Of a DNA stretch of 64,000 bases, positions 1-8,757 are shown piece by piece; the stretch's first letter is position 1; the number at the start of each line of letters is the position of its first letter. Made by a program: the position numbers and the translations under genes. The notes under the pieces are model-generated. The model was not told the DNA's origin, made no database searches, and saw only the letters and a program-made list of their open reading frames with translations. The DNA comes from Caballeronia concitans (GTDB lineage: Bacteria; Pseudomonadota; Gammaproteobacteria; Burkholderiales; Burkholderiaceae). The DNA lies in contig NZ_FCNV02000002.1 in assembly GCF_001544615.1 (NCBI RefSeq), forward strand, positions 186,001 through 250,000, written 5' to 3'.

Positions 1-273
1 GGAAATTTTCGCGGTCAAACCGTGGTAAGACCAGAAGGTAGAGGATGTCCTCCGTTCTGCCCATGCGGGCTTTCCCGGGGAAGCCATGCGGTATTGACCA
101 TCACGGGCGACGAGTCGATCCATATCGTCGAGCACTTTCTCTGCCCACCGATTAAGTCGCTCAGCCTGCTGCGCGTCGACATGGGACACGCGCAAATCGT
201 TGAAGTCGACTGGAGGGTTCGCTGGGCGGGCCGCGTGTCGCGGCTCAATCGAGACCGCCTTCGCATATGTCAC
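1..273 (-). CDS. Possible partial unknown protein, runs off left edge
   Basis: A minus-strand frame stays open for 91 codons from a GTG at 273 to the left end of the window, with no stop. The translation contains stretches such as DFNDLRVSHVDAQQAERL and is rich in third-position G/C, which is mildly coding-like, but other frames are also open here and I recognise no family. No convincing ribosome binding site was seen. It could be the front of a real gene continuing outside the window or a chance frame. No function is proposed. Confidence 0.22.
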   Translation of the reverse strand, partial: MTYAKAVSIEPRHAARPANPPVDFNDLRVSHVDAQQAERLNRWAEKVLDDMDRLVARDGQYRMASPGKPAWAERRTSSTFWSYHGLTAKIS

Positions 274-649
274 GCGTACTCGACCGAAAGATGGTCGTCG
301 AGTCCGTAGCGTGACCCTTCGCGGCCATAGACCGACTCTTGGTCACTCCGGATTGACTTACGAGCCGGACGAATACTATATTGCGCCGACACCGGGAATG
401 TAGCCTTCGTTTAAAACCCGAGAGAATCATGACGGTCCGTCGCGCCGACTATCTCGACGCTGCCAGAACCGCAGGAGGAGACCGTTGCCGAATAGCACAG
501 TCGTATCGCTTGCCGGGCCTCATCGTGCCGCGAGTCTGCCGCGACTCCGCACACTCCCGGTAGCCCGTACCGCGGAACAGCGCCGCCACGCTGCGCCCAT
601 GACGTCTCCGCAAGGTATCTCGATGCCCTTCCACAGCGGCGCCGCCGGG
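274..649. other. Stretch without a recognisable gene
   Basis: Only short overlapping frames occur on both strands and none resembles a known protein. It separates the partial frame at the left edge from the 3' remnant of a CoA-transferase gene. The breakpoint that removed the front of that CoA-transferase must lie in this stretch or close to its right end. Confidence 0.4.
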
Positions 650-988
650 CCGCTCAACGGCATTCGCGCCGACCGGATGGTCGACAGTTGGTTCGCTAGC
701 GGCGCCCGCGAAGAGGCGCTCGCCGAGATGTGCGTACCATGCGTCCCCGCAGAGCCGGTCTATCACATCGCCGACGCCGTGACCGGCTCGCCCTTCCGCG
801 ACAGCCAGGTTCTCGGCGAGGTCGAAGACCCAGAGTTCGGGCCGATGCCGATGCACAGCATAGTGTCGCGCCTGCCGGTTACACCAAGTGTCGGGCCGCG
901 CGGCCAGCATGCCGATCAGGTTCTCTGCCCAGCCGGCTTCAAGGCAACGTCTATCGCCGGGCTGTGCGTCAAAGGAGCTTGCGCATGA
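650..988 (+). pseudogene. 3' remnant of a CaiB/BaiF CoA-transferase gene
   Basis: From about 653 to the TGA at 986-988 the frame reads like the last ~110 residues of a class III (CaiB/BaiF) CoA-transferase: a REEALAEM helix, PAEPVYHIADAV, a LGEVEDPEFGPMPMHS beta-hairpin motif and a terminal IAGLCVKGACA helix. The same order is seen in the intact family member at 2745-3929. The N-terminal three quarters, with the CoA site and catalytic acid, are absent and the sequence upstream is unrelated. The stop overlaps the next start as ATGA, so the original operon coupling survives although the protein cannot be functional. The open frame itself extends back to a TTG at 485. Confidence 0.7.
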
Positions 989-1845
989 TCCGCTCCCTGC
1001 TCTTCGTTCCGGCCAGTGCCGAACGTTTCGTCGCCAAGGCGCATCAACGCGGCGCCGACGCCATCATCCTTGACCTGGAAGACGCCATTCCGCCCGATGG
1101 CAAGCAAACTGCGCGCGCCGCTCTGGTCCATGCCGTGCCCCGAGTCGGCCGGGGCGGTGCGGCCGTGCTGGTGCGCATCAACAGCGAGCCCGAACTGCGC
1201 GATCTCGATGCGGTGGCCGCCTGCCGCGCGGGCGCCGCCGCGCTGCTCGTGCCAAAGGTCACCACGCCTGCGACGCTCGCTGCACTGGCGGATATCCTCG
1301 GGCCGGTCGAGCGTTCACTGGGACGCGAACCGCTTCGCTTCATGCCGCTCGTCGAAGACCCTGGCGCCGTGCTCGATGCCCGCGCGATCGCCGCAGGCCC
1401 GCGCGTCTTCGCGATCGCGACCGGCGGCGAGGACCTCGCAACCGAAATGGATGCCGAGCCCACCGCCGACATGCTGCGCCTGCCGAAACTGCTCGTGCAT
1501 CTGGCGGCGAAGGCGGCCGGCATCCGGTCGTTCGGCATGCTGCGTTCCGTGGCCAATTACACCGATACCGAGGCGATCGTCGCGAGCGCGCGCGAGGCCC
1601 GCTCGCTCGGGTTCGACGGCGCGTCTTGCATCCATCCGGCGGTGGTGCCGATCCTCAACGACGCCTTTTCGCCATCGCCCGCCGCAGTCGAGCGGGCACA
1701 TCGCATGGTCGCCGCGTTCGATGAAGCGGCGTCCGAAGGCCGGGGCGCGTTCACGTTCGACGGGGATATGGTCGACCTGCCGATCGTCGCACGCGCCCGA
1801 CGCCTCATTGCGCGCGCCGGCTCTCGCCCCGGCGAACTCGACTAA
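985..1845 (+). CDS. HpcH/HpaI aldolase / CitE-like CoA-ester lyase (copy 1)
   Basis: 286 residues of the CitE/malyl-CoA lyase TIM-barrel family. Visible landmarks are the N-terminal RSLLFVPAS strand, IILDLEDAIPP (metal/CoA loop, residues ~30-40), LVPKVTT, the acidic metal ligand region around MPLVEDPGA and the C-terminal FDGASCIHPAVVP. Enzymes of this family cleave or form malyl-, citramalyl- or citryl-CoA type esters in the cytoplasm, with Mg2+. The ATG overlaps the stop of the CoA-transferase remnant (ATGA), and a second CitE-like gene follows 25 bp downstream. The exact ester cannot be read from sequence. Confidence 0.85.
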   Translation: MIRSLLFVPASAERFVAKAHQRGADAIILDLEDAIPPDGKQTARAALVHAVPRVGRGGAAVLVRINSEPELRDLDAVAACRAGAAALLVPKVTTPATLAALADILGPVERSLGREPLRFMPLVEDPGAVLDARAIAAGPRVFAIATGGEDLATEMDAEPTADMLRLPKLLVHLAAKAAGIRSFGMLRSVANYTDTEAIVASAREARSLGFDGASCIHPAVVPILNDAFSPSPAAVERAHRMVAAFDEAASEGRGAFTFDGDMVDLPIVARARRLIARAGSRPGELD

Positions 1846-1870
1846 TCAAGCCAAGACCGAAAATCCGCTC

Positions 1871-2743
1871 ATGCCCAATATCGTTCGTCCCCCGCGTTCC
1901 CTGCTGTTCGTCCCGGCAACCAGTCCGGACAAAGTCGAAAAGGCGCTGGCCAGCGCCGCCGACGGCGTGATCGTCGATCTGGAAGACGCGGTGGCAGTCG
2001 CGGAAAAGGCGCGCGCCCGCGAGAGCGCCGTCATTCTGCTCAAGGACCGACGTGCGACGCAGGTCTATCTGCGCGTCAACGCGCTGACGACGCCTTTCTG
2101 CTTCGACGATCTGCAAGCCGCCGCGTCGGCGACGCTCGACGGCATCATCCTGCCCAAAGCCGAGACGGCGAGCGAGCTCGCCACCGTCGATTGGGTGCTG
2201 GCGCAATGGGAGGCGAAGCTCGGCAAGCCCGTTGGCAGCATCGCCGTTCTGCCGATCCTCGAGACGGCGCGCGGCATTGCGGCGGCGACCGAGGTCGCGC
2301 AGGCGTCGCAACGCGTTCGGCAACTGATGTTCGGCGCGGTCGATTTCGCGCTCGACCTCGATGTCGATCTCGCTGACGAAACCGGGGCCATCGCGCATGC
2401 CCGCTTCGCAGTCGCGCTCGCTTCCCGTCAGGCCGGTCTCGCCGCGCCGGTCGATTCCGTGTTCACCGGCATCCGCGACCTCGACGGCCTGCGCGCCGCA
2501 TCGACGCGGGCGCGCGCGATGGGCTTCGGCGGCAAGGCGTGCATCCACCCGGCGCAGATCGCGACGATCAACGAAGTGTTCTCGCCGAACGAGACCGAAC
2601 TGACGCGGGCGCGCGAGATCGTGGCCGCTTTCGACGCAGCTGAGGCAGCGGGCGCCGCGGCCGTATCGGTGAGCGGCGTGATGGTCGACTACCCGGTCGT
2701 CGAGAAAGCGCGACGCATCCTGGCTACCGCGAGGAGTCACTGA
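1871..2743 (+). CDS. HpcH/HpaI aldolase / CitE-like CoA-ester lyase (copy 2)
   Basis: 290 residues; start ATG at 1871. Same fold as the preceding gene but clearly diverged: RSLLFVPATS, VIVDLEDAVAV, IILPKAET, LPILETARGI, LMFGAVDFALDL and FGGKACIHPAQI. The FGGKACIHPAQI form is closer to the common citrate-lyase-beta-like enzymes than the FDGASCIHP of copy 1. It ends 1 nt before the CoA-transferase ATG, so the two are surely co-transcribed. Two adjacent CitE paralogues may form a hetero-oligomer or handle two different acyl-CoA esters; this is inference. Confidence 0.85.
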   Translation: MPNIVRPPRSLLFVPATSPDKVEKALASAADGVIVDLEDAVAVAEKARARESAVILLKDRRATQVYLRVNALTTPFCFDDLQAAASATLDGIILPKAETASELATVDWVLAQWEAKLGKPVGSIAVLPILETARGIAAATEVAQASQRVRQLMFGAVDFALDLDVDLADETGAIAHARFAVALASRQAGLAAPVDSVFTGIRDLDGLRAASTRARAMGFGGKACIHPAQIATINEVFSPNETELTRAREIVAAFDAAEAAGAAAVSVSGVMVDYPVVEKARRILATARSH

Positions 2744-2744
2744 C

Positions 2745-3929
2745 ATGACCGCGACGATTCCGGCCGCCCAGCCGTTCCAGCCCGACCGCTCGTGCCCGCT
2801 CGACGGGCTGCGCGTGCTCGATTTCTCGCGCCTCGTCGCGGGCAACATGCTGACGCTGCAACTCGCCGATTTCGGCGCGGAGGTGATCAAGCTCGAGCCC
2901 GCTTCGGGTGATCCGCTGCGTGCGTGGCGCGAAGACGGCGTTGCGGCCTACTGGAAGGTCTACGGCCGCAACAAGAAGAGCGTCCGGCTCGATCTGCGCA
3001 GCGCCGACGGCAAGGAACTGCTCGCCCGGCTGATCCCGACCGCTCATGTGCTCGTCGAAAGCTTCCGTCCCGGCAGCATGGAAGCGGCCGGCTTCGGCCC
3101 CGAGGACGTCGCGCGCCTCAATCCCAAGCTCGTTTTCGTGCGCATCTCCGGCTTCGGCCAGACGGGCCCTTACGCGCAGCGGCCGGGCTTCGGATCGCTG
3201 GTCGAGGCGATGAGCGGCTTCGCGGCCAAGAACGGCTTCGTCGACAAACCGCCCGCGCTGCCGAATTTCGCGCTGGCCGACATGGTGTCCGGCATTCAGG
3301 GCGCATTCGCCACCATGGTCGCGGTGCGCGAAGCCGAACGTCCCGGCGGCAAGGGACAGGTGATCGACCTGTCGCTGCTCGAACCGCTGTATTCGACGCT
3401 CGGCCCGGAAGCCGCCGCGTGGCGCATCACGGGCACGATCCCGCCGCGCTCGGGCAATCGCGCGTCGATTACCGCGCCGCGCAACATTTATCCGACCGCC
3501 GATGACGGCTGGGTGGCGCTCTCCGCGTCGACCCAGGCAATGACGGAGCGTCTGTTCCGCGCGATCGGCCGGGCGGACATGCTCGACGATCCGCGCTTTC
3601 GCACGAATGCCGACCGGCTCGCCCATGTCGACGAGGTGGATGCCATCGTCGGGGCTTTCATCGGCGCGCGATCGCTTGCGGAGAACCTCGCGTTTTTCGA
3701 GGCCGCCGAAGTGACGGTCGGCCCGGTCTACGACGCCTCGGGCTTCGAAACCGATCCGCACGTGCAAGGCCGCGGCGTCCTGGTCGAGATGGAGGATGCG
3801 GAGCTGGGCAGCATTCCAATGCATGCCGTCATCCCCCGCCTCTCCGGAACACCCGGCGCACTGCGCCGGCCGGCCCCTGCACTGGGCCAGGACGAGAAAG
3901 ACATCCTGGCCTCGCTCAAGACGCGCTGA
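2745..3929 (+). CDS. CaiB/BaiF (class III) CoA-transferase
   Basis: 394 residues, full length for the family, which moves CoA between carboxylic acids. Motifs: LRVLDFSRLVAGNMLTLQLA near the N-terminus, GRNKKSVRLDL, LVESFRPGSM, ISGFGQTGPYAQRPGF and GQVIDLSLLEPL. The usual catalytic aspartate position in the last motif holds glutamate (LLEPL), a form I believe occurs in part of the family; the paralogue at 45956-47212 has aspartate (LFDPM). With two CitE-like lyases upstream and a TRAP transporter downstream, a likely job is activation of an imported dicarboxylate to its CoA ester before cleavage. Confidence 0.85.
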   Translation: MTATIPAAQPFQPDRSCPLDGLRVLDFSRLVAGNMLTLQLADFGAEVIKLEPASGDPLRAWREDGVAAYWKVYGRNKKSVRLDLRSADGKELLARLIPTAHVLVESFRPGSMEAAGFGPEDVARLNPKLVFVRISGFGQTGPYAQRPGFGSLVEAMSGFAAKNGFVDKPPALPNFALADMVSGIQGAFATMVAVREAERPGGKGQVIDLSLLEPLYSTLGPEAAAWRITGTIPPRSGNRASITAPRNIYPTADDGWVALSASTQAMTERLFRAIGRADMLDDPRFRTNADRLAHVDEVDAIVGAFIGARSLAENLAFFEAAEVTVGPVYDASGFETDPHVQGRGVLVEMEDAELGSIPMHAVIPRLSGTPGALRRPAPALGQDEKDILASLKTR

Positions 3930-3964
3930 AACCACACTGACGATAATCACACGGAGACACGACC

Positions 3965-4972
3965 ATGAGCATTTCACGTAGACAGGTTCTGAAGGGCGCC
4001 ACGGCACTCGCCGCCGCCGCCGCGATCCGGCCGGCCGTCGCCGCGCGCAAGACCGTGGTCAAGATCGGCCTCGATCTCGAGCCCGGTCACCCGACGGTCG
4101 CGAACCTCAACACCGCTGCCGCCAAGATCAAGGATGCGACCAAGGGCGAAGTCCTGCTGCAGGTGTTCCCGAGCAGCCAGCTCGGCAACGACACGCACAT
4201 GCTGTCGAACCTGCGCTCCGGCGCCATGCAGATGATGGCGATCGGCGACAACATCCTCGGGACGCTGGTGCCGAGCGCCGCCATCGACAATATCGGCTTC
4301 GCGTTCAAGACGCCGGAAACGGCGTGGAAGGCGCTCGACGGCGGCGTGGGCGACGTGGTGCGCGCCGATATCGAGAAGGCGGGGCTGCATCCGATGCACC
4401 GCATCTGGGATGAGGGCTTCCGTCAGGTCACGTCCAGCACCAAGCAGATCAACACGCCCGAGGATCTTCACGGCTTCAAGATCCGCGTCCCGCCGAGCCC
4501 TATCTCGTTGTCGCTGTTCCAGTCGCTGGGCGCGGCCGCGACCACGATCAATGCCGCCGAGTTGTACACGTCGCTGCAAACGCATGTGGTCGACGGGCAG
4601 GAAAACCCGCTCGGCAACATCGAGACGATGAAGCTCAATCAGGTGCAGAAATACTGCTCGCTGACGAACCACATGTGGGTCGGTTATTGGCTGCTGGTGA
4701 ACGGAACGTTCTGGGCGAGCCTGCCCGATGACCACAAGAAGGTGATCGCCGACACGCTCGACGCGCAGGCGCTGGAACAGCGCAAGGCGAATCAGGCGCT
4801 CGACGACTCGCTCGAAGAAACGTTGAAAAAGCAGGGCATCGTGTTCGCCAAGCCGGATACCACGGCATTCCAGAAGGCGCTGACCCAGTCCGGTTTCTAC
4901 AAGACCTGGAAGGAGAAGTTCGGCGCGCCGCTGTGGACGGCGCTTGAAGGCGTCACCGGTCCCCTCGCCTGA
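3965..4972 (+). CDS. TRAP transporter substrate-binding protein (DctP family)
   Basis: 335 residues. The N-terminus MSISRRQVLKG followed by an Ala-rich hydrophobic run is a twin-arginine-type signal, so the protein probably folds before export to the periplasm. Family landmarks: FPSSQLGND, the LRSGAMQMM segment, the WDEGFRQVTSS strand, FKIRVPPSPI with the conserved arginine that usually binds the substrate carboxylate, and VDGQENPLGNI. It delivers an organic acid to the fused TRAP permease, whose ATG overlaps this stop by one base. Confidence 0.9.
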   Translation: MSISRRQVLKGATALAAAAAIRPAVAARKTVVKIGLDLEPGHPTVANLNTAAAKIKDATKGEVLLQVFPSSQLGNDTHMLSNLRSGAMQMMAIGDNILGTLVPSAAIDNIGFAFKTPETAWKALDGGVGDVVRADIEKAGLHPMHRIWDEGFRQVTSSTKQINTPEDLHGFKIRVPPSPISLSLFQSLGAAATTINAAELYTSLQTHVVDGQENPLGNIETMKLNQVQKYCSLTNHMWVGYWLLVNGTFWASLPDDHKKVIADTLDAQALEQRKANQALDDSLEETLKKQGIVFAKPDTTAFQKALTQSGFYKTWKEKFGAPLWTALEGVTGPLA

Positions 4973-6834
4973 TGCGCGCCGGCCAGAGAACCCTCTCCAG
5001 CGGGCAACCCGTGAACGGTCTTTTGCACGGCCTCGACCGGGTCGTCGATTGGGTCAGCCAGGGTGTGGGCGGCTGCCTCGTCGCCGTCGAAGTCATCCTT
5101 CTGTTCGCGGGGGTGGTCGGACGCTACATGTTCGATCATCCGCTCGTCTGGACGGATGAAGTCGCGGGGATCCTGTTCCTCTGGCTGGTGAGCGTCGGGG
5201 CGGTCATCGCGCTTCGCCGCACGGAGCACATGCGCATGACCGTCGTGCTCGGCCGACTCGGTCCGCGCGCCCGGCGTCTCGCGGGCTGCCTCGCGGCCAT
5301 TCTCGTCGTGCTCGTGGCACTGTGTCTGATCGTCCCCGGCTTGAGCTATGCCCGGCAGCAGGCGGCGGTCCTGACGCCGGTGCTGCAGATGCCCGCGTCC
5401 TGGGAAGTCTACGGACAACTCGCCGCCCTCGTTCTGCTGCTCTACGTGGCGCTGCGCCAGTTGCTCAGCGGCGCGAACTGGATCGAGATTGCATGCGTGC
5501 TGATCTTCAGCGCCGTCGTCTGGTTTGCGCTCGACCGAATCGAAAATGCGTTGGATCTCGGGAACGCCGACCTGCCGATCTACTTTGTCGGTGTGGTCGG
5601 CGTCTGCATTTTCCTCGGCGTGCCCATCGCCTTCAGTTTCGCGACCGCGACCTTCGCCTACATCCATTTCACCGGCACGATTCCGCTTTCCGTCGTCATC
5701 AGCCAGATGGATCAGGGCATGTCGTCCATCGAGCTGCTGGCCGTGCCGATGTTCATCGTCCTCGGCCTGTTGCTGGAGATGACCGGCATCGCCCGCGCGA
5801 TGGTGAATTTTCTCGCCGCGCTGGTCGGCCATCGGCGCGGTGGCTTGCACTACGTGCTGATCGCGGCCATGTACCTGATCTCCGGCATTTCGGGTTCCAA
5901 GGCCGCCGATCAGGCAGCGGTCGCACCCGTGCTGCTGCCGGAGATGCGACGGCGCGGTGTGCCGCCGGGCGAACTCGCGGCGCTCCTGGCGGCATCGGCG
6001 GCGATGTCGGAAACGATCCCGCCGAGCCTCGTGCTCATCATCGTCGGCGCCGTCACGGGCGTGTCGATCTCCGCGCTGTTCACGGGCGGGCTGCTGCCGG
6101 CGGGCCTCGCCGCCGCCGGGCTGGCTATACTCGTGCTCTTCCGCACGCGCACGGACCGGCCGGAGGGAGCGAAGGCCAATGCGCGCGAAATCGGCCGCCT
6201 GCTCATGGTAGCCCTGCCCGCGCTCATCCTTCCGTTCATCATCCGCTATGCCGTGCTGGCAGGCGTCACGACGGCGACAGAGGTGGCGACGGTCGGCGTC
6301 GTGTACGCGGTTCTCATCGGCCTGTTCGTGTATCGCTGCTTCGAATGGCGGCGGCTGTTCCCCATCCTCGTCGAGACAGCGGCGCTGTCGGGCTCCATCC
6401 TGCTCATCATCGGTTCGGCGAGCGCGATGGCGTGGTCGCTGACGCAGGCCGGCTTCGCACAGACGCTGACCGAAATGATGACCAGCCTGCCGGGCGGGCG
6501 CGCCGGATTCCTCGCTGTATCGGTGGCGCTGTTCGTCGTGCTGGGCAGCGTGCTGGAAGGACTTCCGGCCATGGTGCTCTTCGGACCGCTCCTGTTTCCA
6601 GCGGCCCAGCAACTCGGCATCCATCTCGTGCAGTACGGCATCGTCGCCATTCTCGCCATGGGCATCGGGTTGTTTGCGCCGCCCTTCGGGGTCGGCTTCT
6701 ATCAGACGTGCCTGATCGGGAAGGTGTCGAGCGATGAAGCATTCGGCCGGATCTGGCCTTATCTCGCCGTGCTGGTCGTCGCTCTGATCATCGTCGCCGC
6801 GGTGCCGTGGATCTCGACCGGTTTCGTCGCCTGA
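4972..6834 (+). CDS. Fused TRAP transporter permease (DctQ-DctM)
   Basis: 620 residues carrying both membrane subunits in one chain. Residues ~1-190 are the small four-helix DctQ part (VGRYMFDHPLVWTDEVAGIL motif). The rest is the large DctM part, with PMFIVLGLLLEMTG, ISGISGSKAADQAAVAPVL and SETIPPSLVLIIVG. It drives Na+- or H+-coupled uptake of the ligand carried by the upstream binding protein. Start ATG at 4972 shares its A with the preceding TGA. It closes the operon that begins at 985. Confidence 0.9.
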   Translation: MRAGQRTLSSGQPVNGLLHGLDRVVDWVSQGVGGCLVAVEVILLFAGVVGRYMFDHPLVWTDEVAGILFLWLVSVGAVIALRRTEHMRMTVVLGRLGPRARRLAGCLAAILVVLVALCLIVPGLSYARQQAAVLTPVLQMPASWEVYGQLAALVLLLYVALRQLLSGANWIEIACVLIFSAVVWFALDRIENALDLGNADLPIYFVGVVGVCIFLGVPIAFSFATATFAYIHFTGTIPLSVVISQMDQGMSSIELLAVPMFIVLGLLLEMTGIARAMVNFLAALVGHRRGGLHYVLIAAMYLISGISGSKAADQAAVAPVLLPEMRRRGVPPGELAALLAASAAMSETIPPSLVLIIVGAVTGVSISALFTGGLLPAGLAAAGLAILVLFRTRTDRPEGAKANAREIGRLLMVALPALILPFIIRYAVLAGVTTATEVATVGVVYAVLIGLFVYRCFEWRRLFPILVETAALSGSILLIIGSASAMAWSLTQAGFAQTLTEMMTSLPGGRAGFLAVSVALFVVLGSVLEGLPAMVLFGPLLFPAAQQLGIHLVQYGIVAILAMGIGLFAPPFGVGFYQTCLIGKVSSDEAFGRIWPYLAVLVVALIIVAAVPWISTGFVA

Positions 6835-7052
6835 CAGGAGGCCAGGGGCGGCACAACAGGATCGGCGGCTTCGGTCTCGTCGCCGCCCGGTCCGAGTCGT
6901 CGCGAATCAGGACGCCGCGCGTCGTCGCATTGCGAGGGACGGACGAAAGCGCATTCGAAAATGATTCGTCAGGCGCGGTGGCATGCAGCGTCTGTGCGTT
7001 ATGCAGCGCCCTGTGACGACGCGCGCGCCCCAGGAGCTGCGCCGCTGTCTTT

Positions 7053-8135
7053 TCAATTGCCGATCAAAAAGACGTAGCCGCCTTCATAATAGCTCTTGAC
7101 CACTTCGGCACACAGAACGAGCATGATCCCCGTCACGTACCAAATGGAGAACGCATTTCGGAAGCGGATATGCGGGACGATGAAAGGCAGCAATAACGGA
7201 ATGCAATACCACACGCGGCCTTTGCCGAACGGGAACAGCAGGAAGGCAAGCACCAAGTAGACTGTGAGCACGATATGCATCGTGCAAAGCTCGGTCCATA
7301 CGGTCGCCTTCGCCTCAGGCCTGTTCTTCCACTCCGAATAGAGATAAATGACCGAAGCGGTCACGTAGATGAGAAGCAGAATCACGAGCTTGATCGTGAA
7401 ATCGTTGTGGTAACCCGAATATTCGTCGACCCGTCTGCCGCCGAAATTCCTGAAAAGAAAGCCCGCGGATGAAACCAGTACGAAGGACATCACGCTCGCG
7501 CTGATGAAGGCGAGCCGCCTGCGGTCGCCGCAAAAGCGAATCGTGAAAAGCAGTATCGCGGGAATGGCGAAGGTCGTATGAACGAAACACGCGAGCACCC
7601 ATCCGGTCAGTGGACGCTGATATCGCAGCGTGAAAAGCATTGCAATGCCGAATGCGAGGCCCTGGCGAATCTGGAACGTGCCGACGGTGGCCAGCGCCAT
7701 CGGGATAATCGCCCATAGCAACAGGCCGAAGAGCGGCCGCCTGGTTTCGAGCAGGGCAACGAACACCGCGGCATTGAGTAGCACGACCGTTAGGCGCACG
7801 CCCGTCTCCGGCGCGAATCCCAGCGCATTGACCGCAATCACCCACGCGCGCCAGCCGAATTCCTCCGTCACTGTGCTGATGACAAACGCAAGCGTCGAAG
7901 TGCGACTCTTGAATGAGCTGACGAACCAGTCCCACGTCGTCGTACGGAAATACTCGATGTAATTGTCTTGATCGACCATCGTCGAGACGTGGCGCGGTTC
8001 CATTGCGATGACGAGAAGGATGGCAACCGCCAACACGACGTACGCCACGCCGCCAGGAGTCGTCAGGTAATTCTTCGGGCGATACATGCCGCGCGAAGCC
8101 GACGCGGTGCGAATCTGCATCGCTCTACCTCTCAT
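7053..8135 (-). CDS. EpsG-like polytopic membrane protein
   Basis: 360 residues with about ten predicted membrane spans and short loops. The FQIRQGLAFGIAML helix and a helix with CFVHTTFAIPAILLF match the pattern of EpsG-type proteins, which are linked to assembly of extracellular polysaccharide. AGGAG lies 7 nt before the ATG at 8135. There are no glycosyltransferase, flippase or export genes beside it except the divergent GT87 protein at 8758, so a complete polysaccharide locus is not present. Family membership is reasonable; function is inference. Confidence 0.6.
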   Translation of the reverse strand: MRGRAMQIRTASASRGMYRPKNYLTTPGGVAYVVLAVAILLVIAMEPRHVSTMVDQDNYIEYFRTTTWDWFVSSFKSRTSTLAFVISTVTEEFGWRAWVIAVNALGFAPETGVRLTVVLLNAAVFVALLETRRPLFGLLLWAIIPMALATVGTFQIRQGLAFGIAMLFTLRYQRPLTGWVLACFVHTTFAIPAILLFTIRFCGDRRRLAFISASVMSFVLVSSAGFLFRNFGGRRVDEYSGYHNDFTIKLVILLLIYVTASVIYLYSEWKNRPEAKATVWTELCTMHIVLTVYLVLAFLLFPFGKGRVWYCIPLLLPFIVPHIRFRNAFSIWYVTGIMLVLCAEVVKSYYEGGYVFLIGN

Positions 8136-8757
8136 CGAAACACTCCTCGGGTGAATGTCGCATCCGAAAGCCTGCGACGCCGCGGTTGCCGAGTCTGTGC
8201 GCTGTCACACAGCGTGCAGCGCTCGCTTCCCTCGCCAGCCGCAAGTCCGTCACCACAATCGCCGGACCCCGTTTGTCATAGTCGACGCTTTCCACCGACG
8301 CAGGCGCGGATCAACCCGGTCGGCGACCGGCTTTCGCGGCGCCCTTTGACGATGAAGCTCTTCGTATCGAGACCCGACGGCTCCGAGGGTGCCATCGAGA
8401 TCGACGCAGAGCGGAACGCTTGCCTGGCGATAACGTCCGTTTCAGTGATTCGTCTGTCGATTCGGACGCGAGCCATGCGAATTGTTTGCGATATAGAATG
8501 ACCAGGCATGCTTAAGATGCTCCGTGCGCCAGGGCACTTCGAACTGCGCGCGCGGACCCTACCGTAGCCGCATCGGCGCAGCTGTCAAGACGCGGTGGTT
8601 CGGCGCTGCGATTAAGCTCTTGCCACAATGCGACCATAGCTCGCCGACTGGCGGCACCCTCGGAGCGGATCGAACTATCCGCTTCCGGACGATGCATCAG
8701 ACGGCGCTTGCATCTCCTTGCATCTCCTTTAATCTGTGCAATCTTCCTGAGGACGCT
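8136..8757. other. Divergent intergenic region, no gene recognised
   Basis: This 622-bp stretch separates the EpsG-like gene from the GT87 gene and must hold both promoters. Open frames here, including an extension of the GT87 frame back to 8524, do not resemble proteins. A perfect tandem duplication of the 10-mer CTTGCATCTC lies at 8707-8726, about 30 bp before the GT87 start. No tRNA or terminator was seen. Confidence 0.4.

Noticed and set aside
8707-8726. Tandem 10-bp repeat CTTGCATCTC
   Set aside because: Only two copies, no dyad and no link to a known site; kept as a note in the intergenic entry only.
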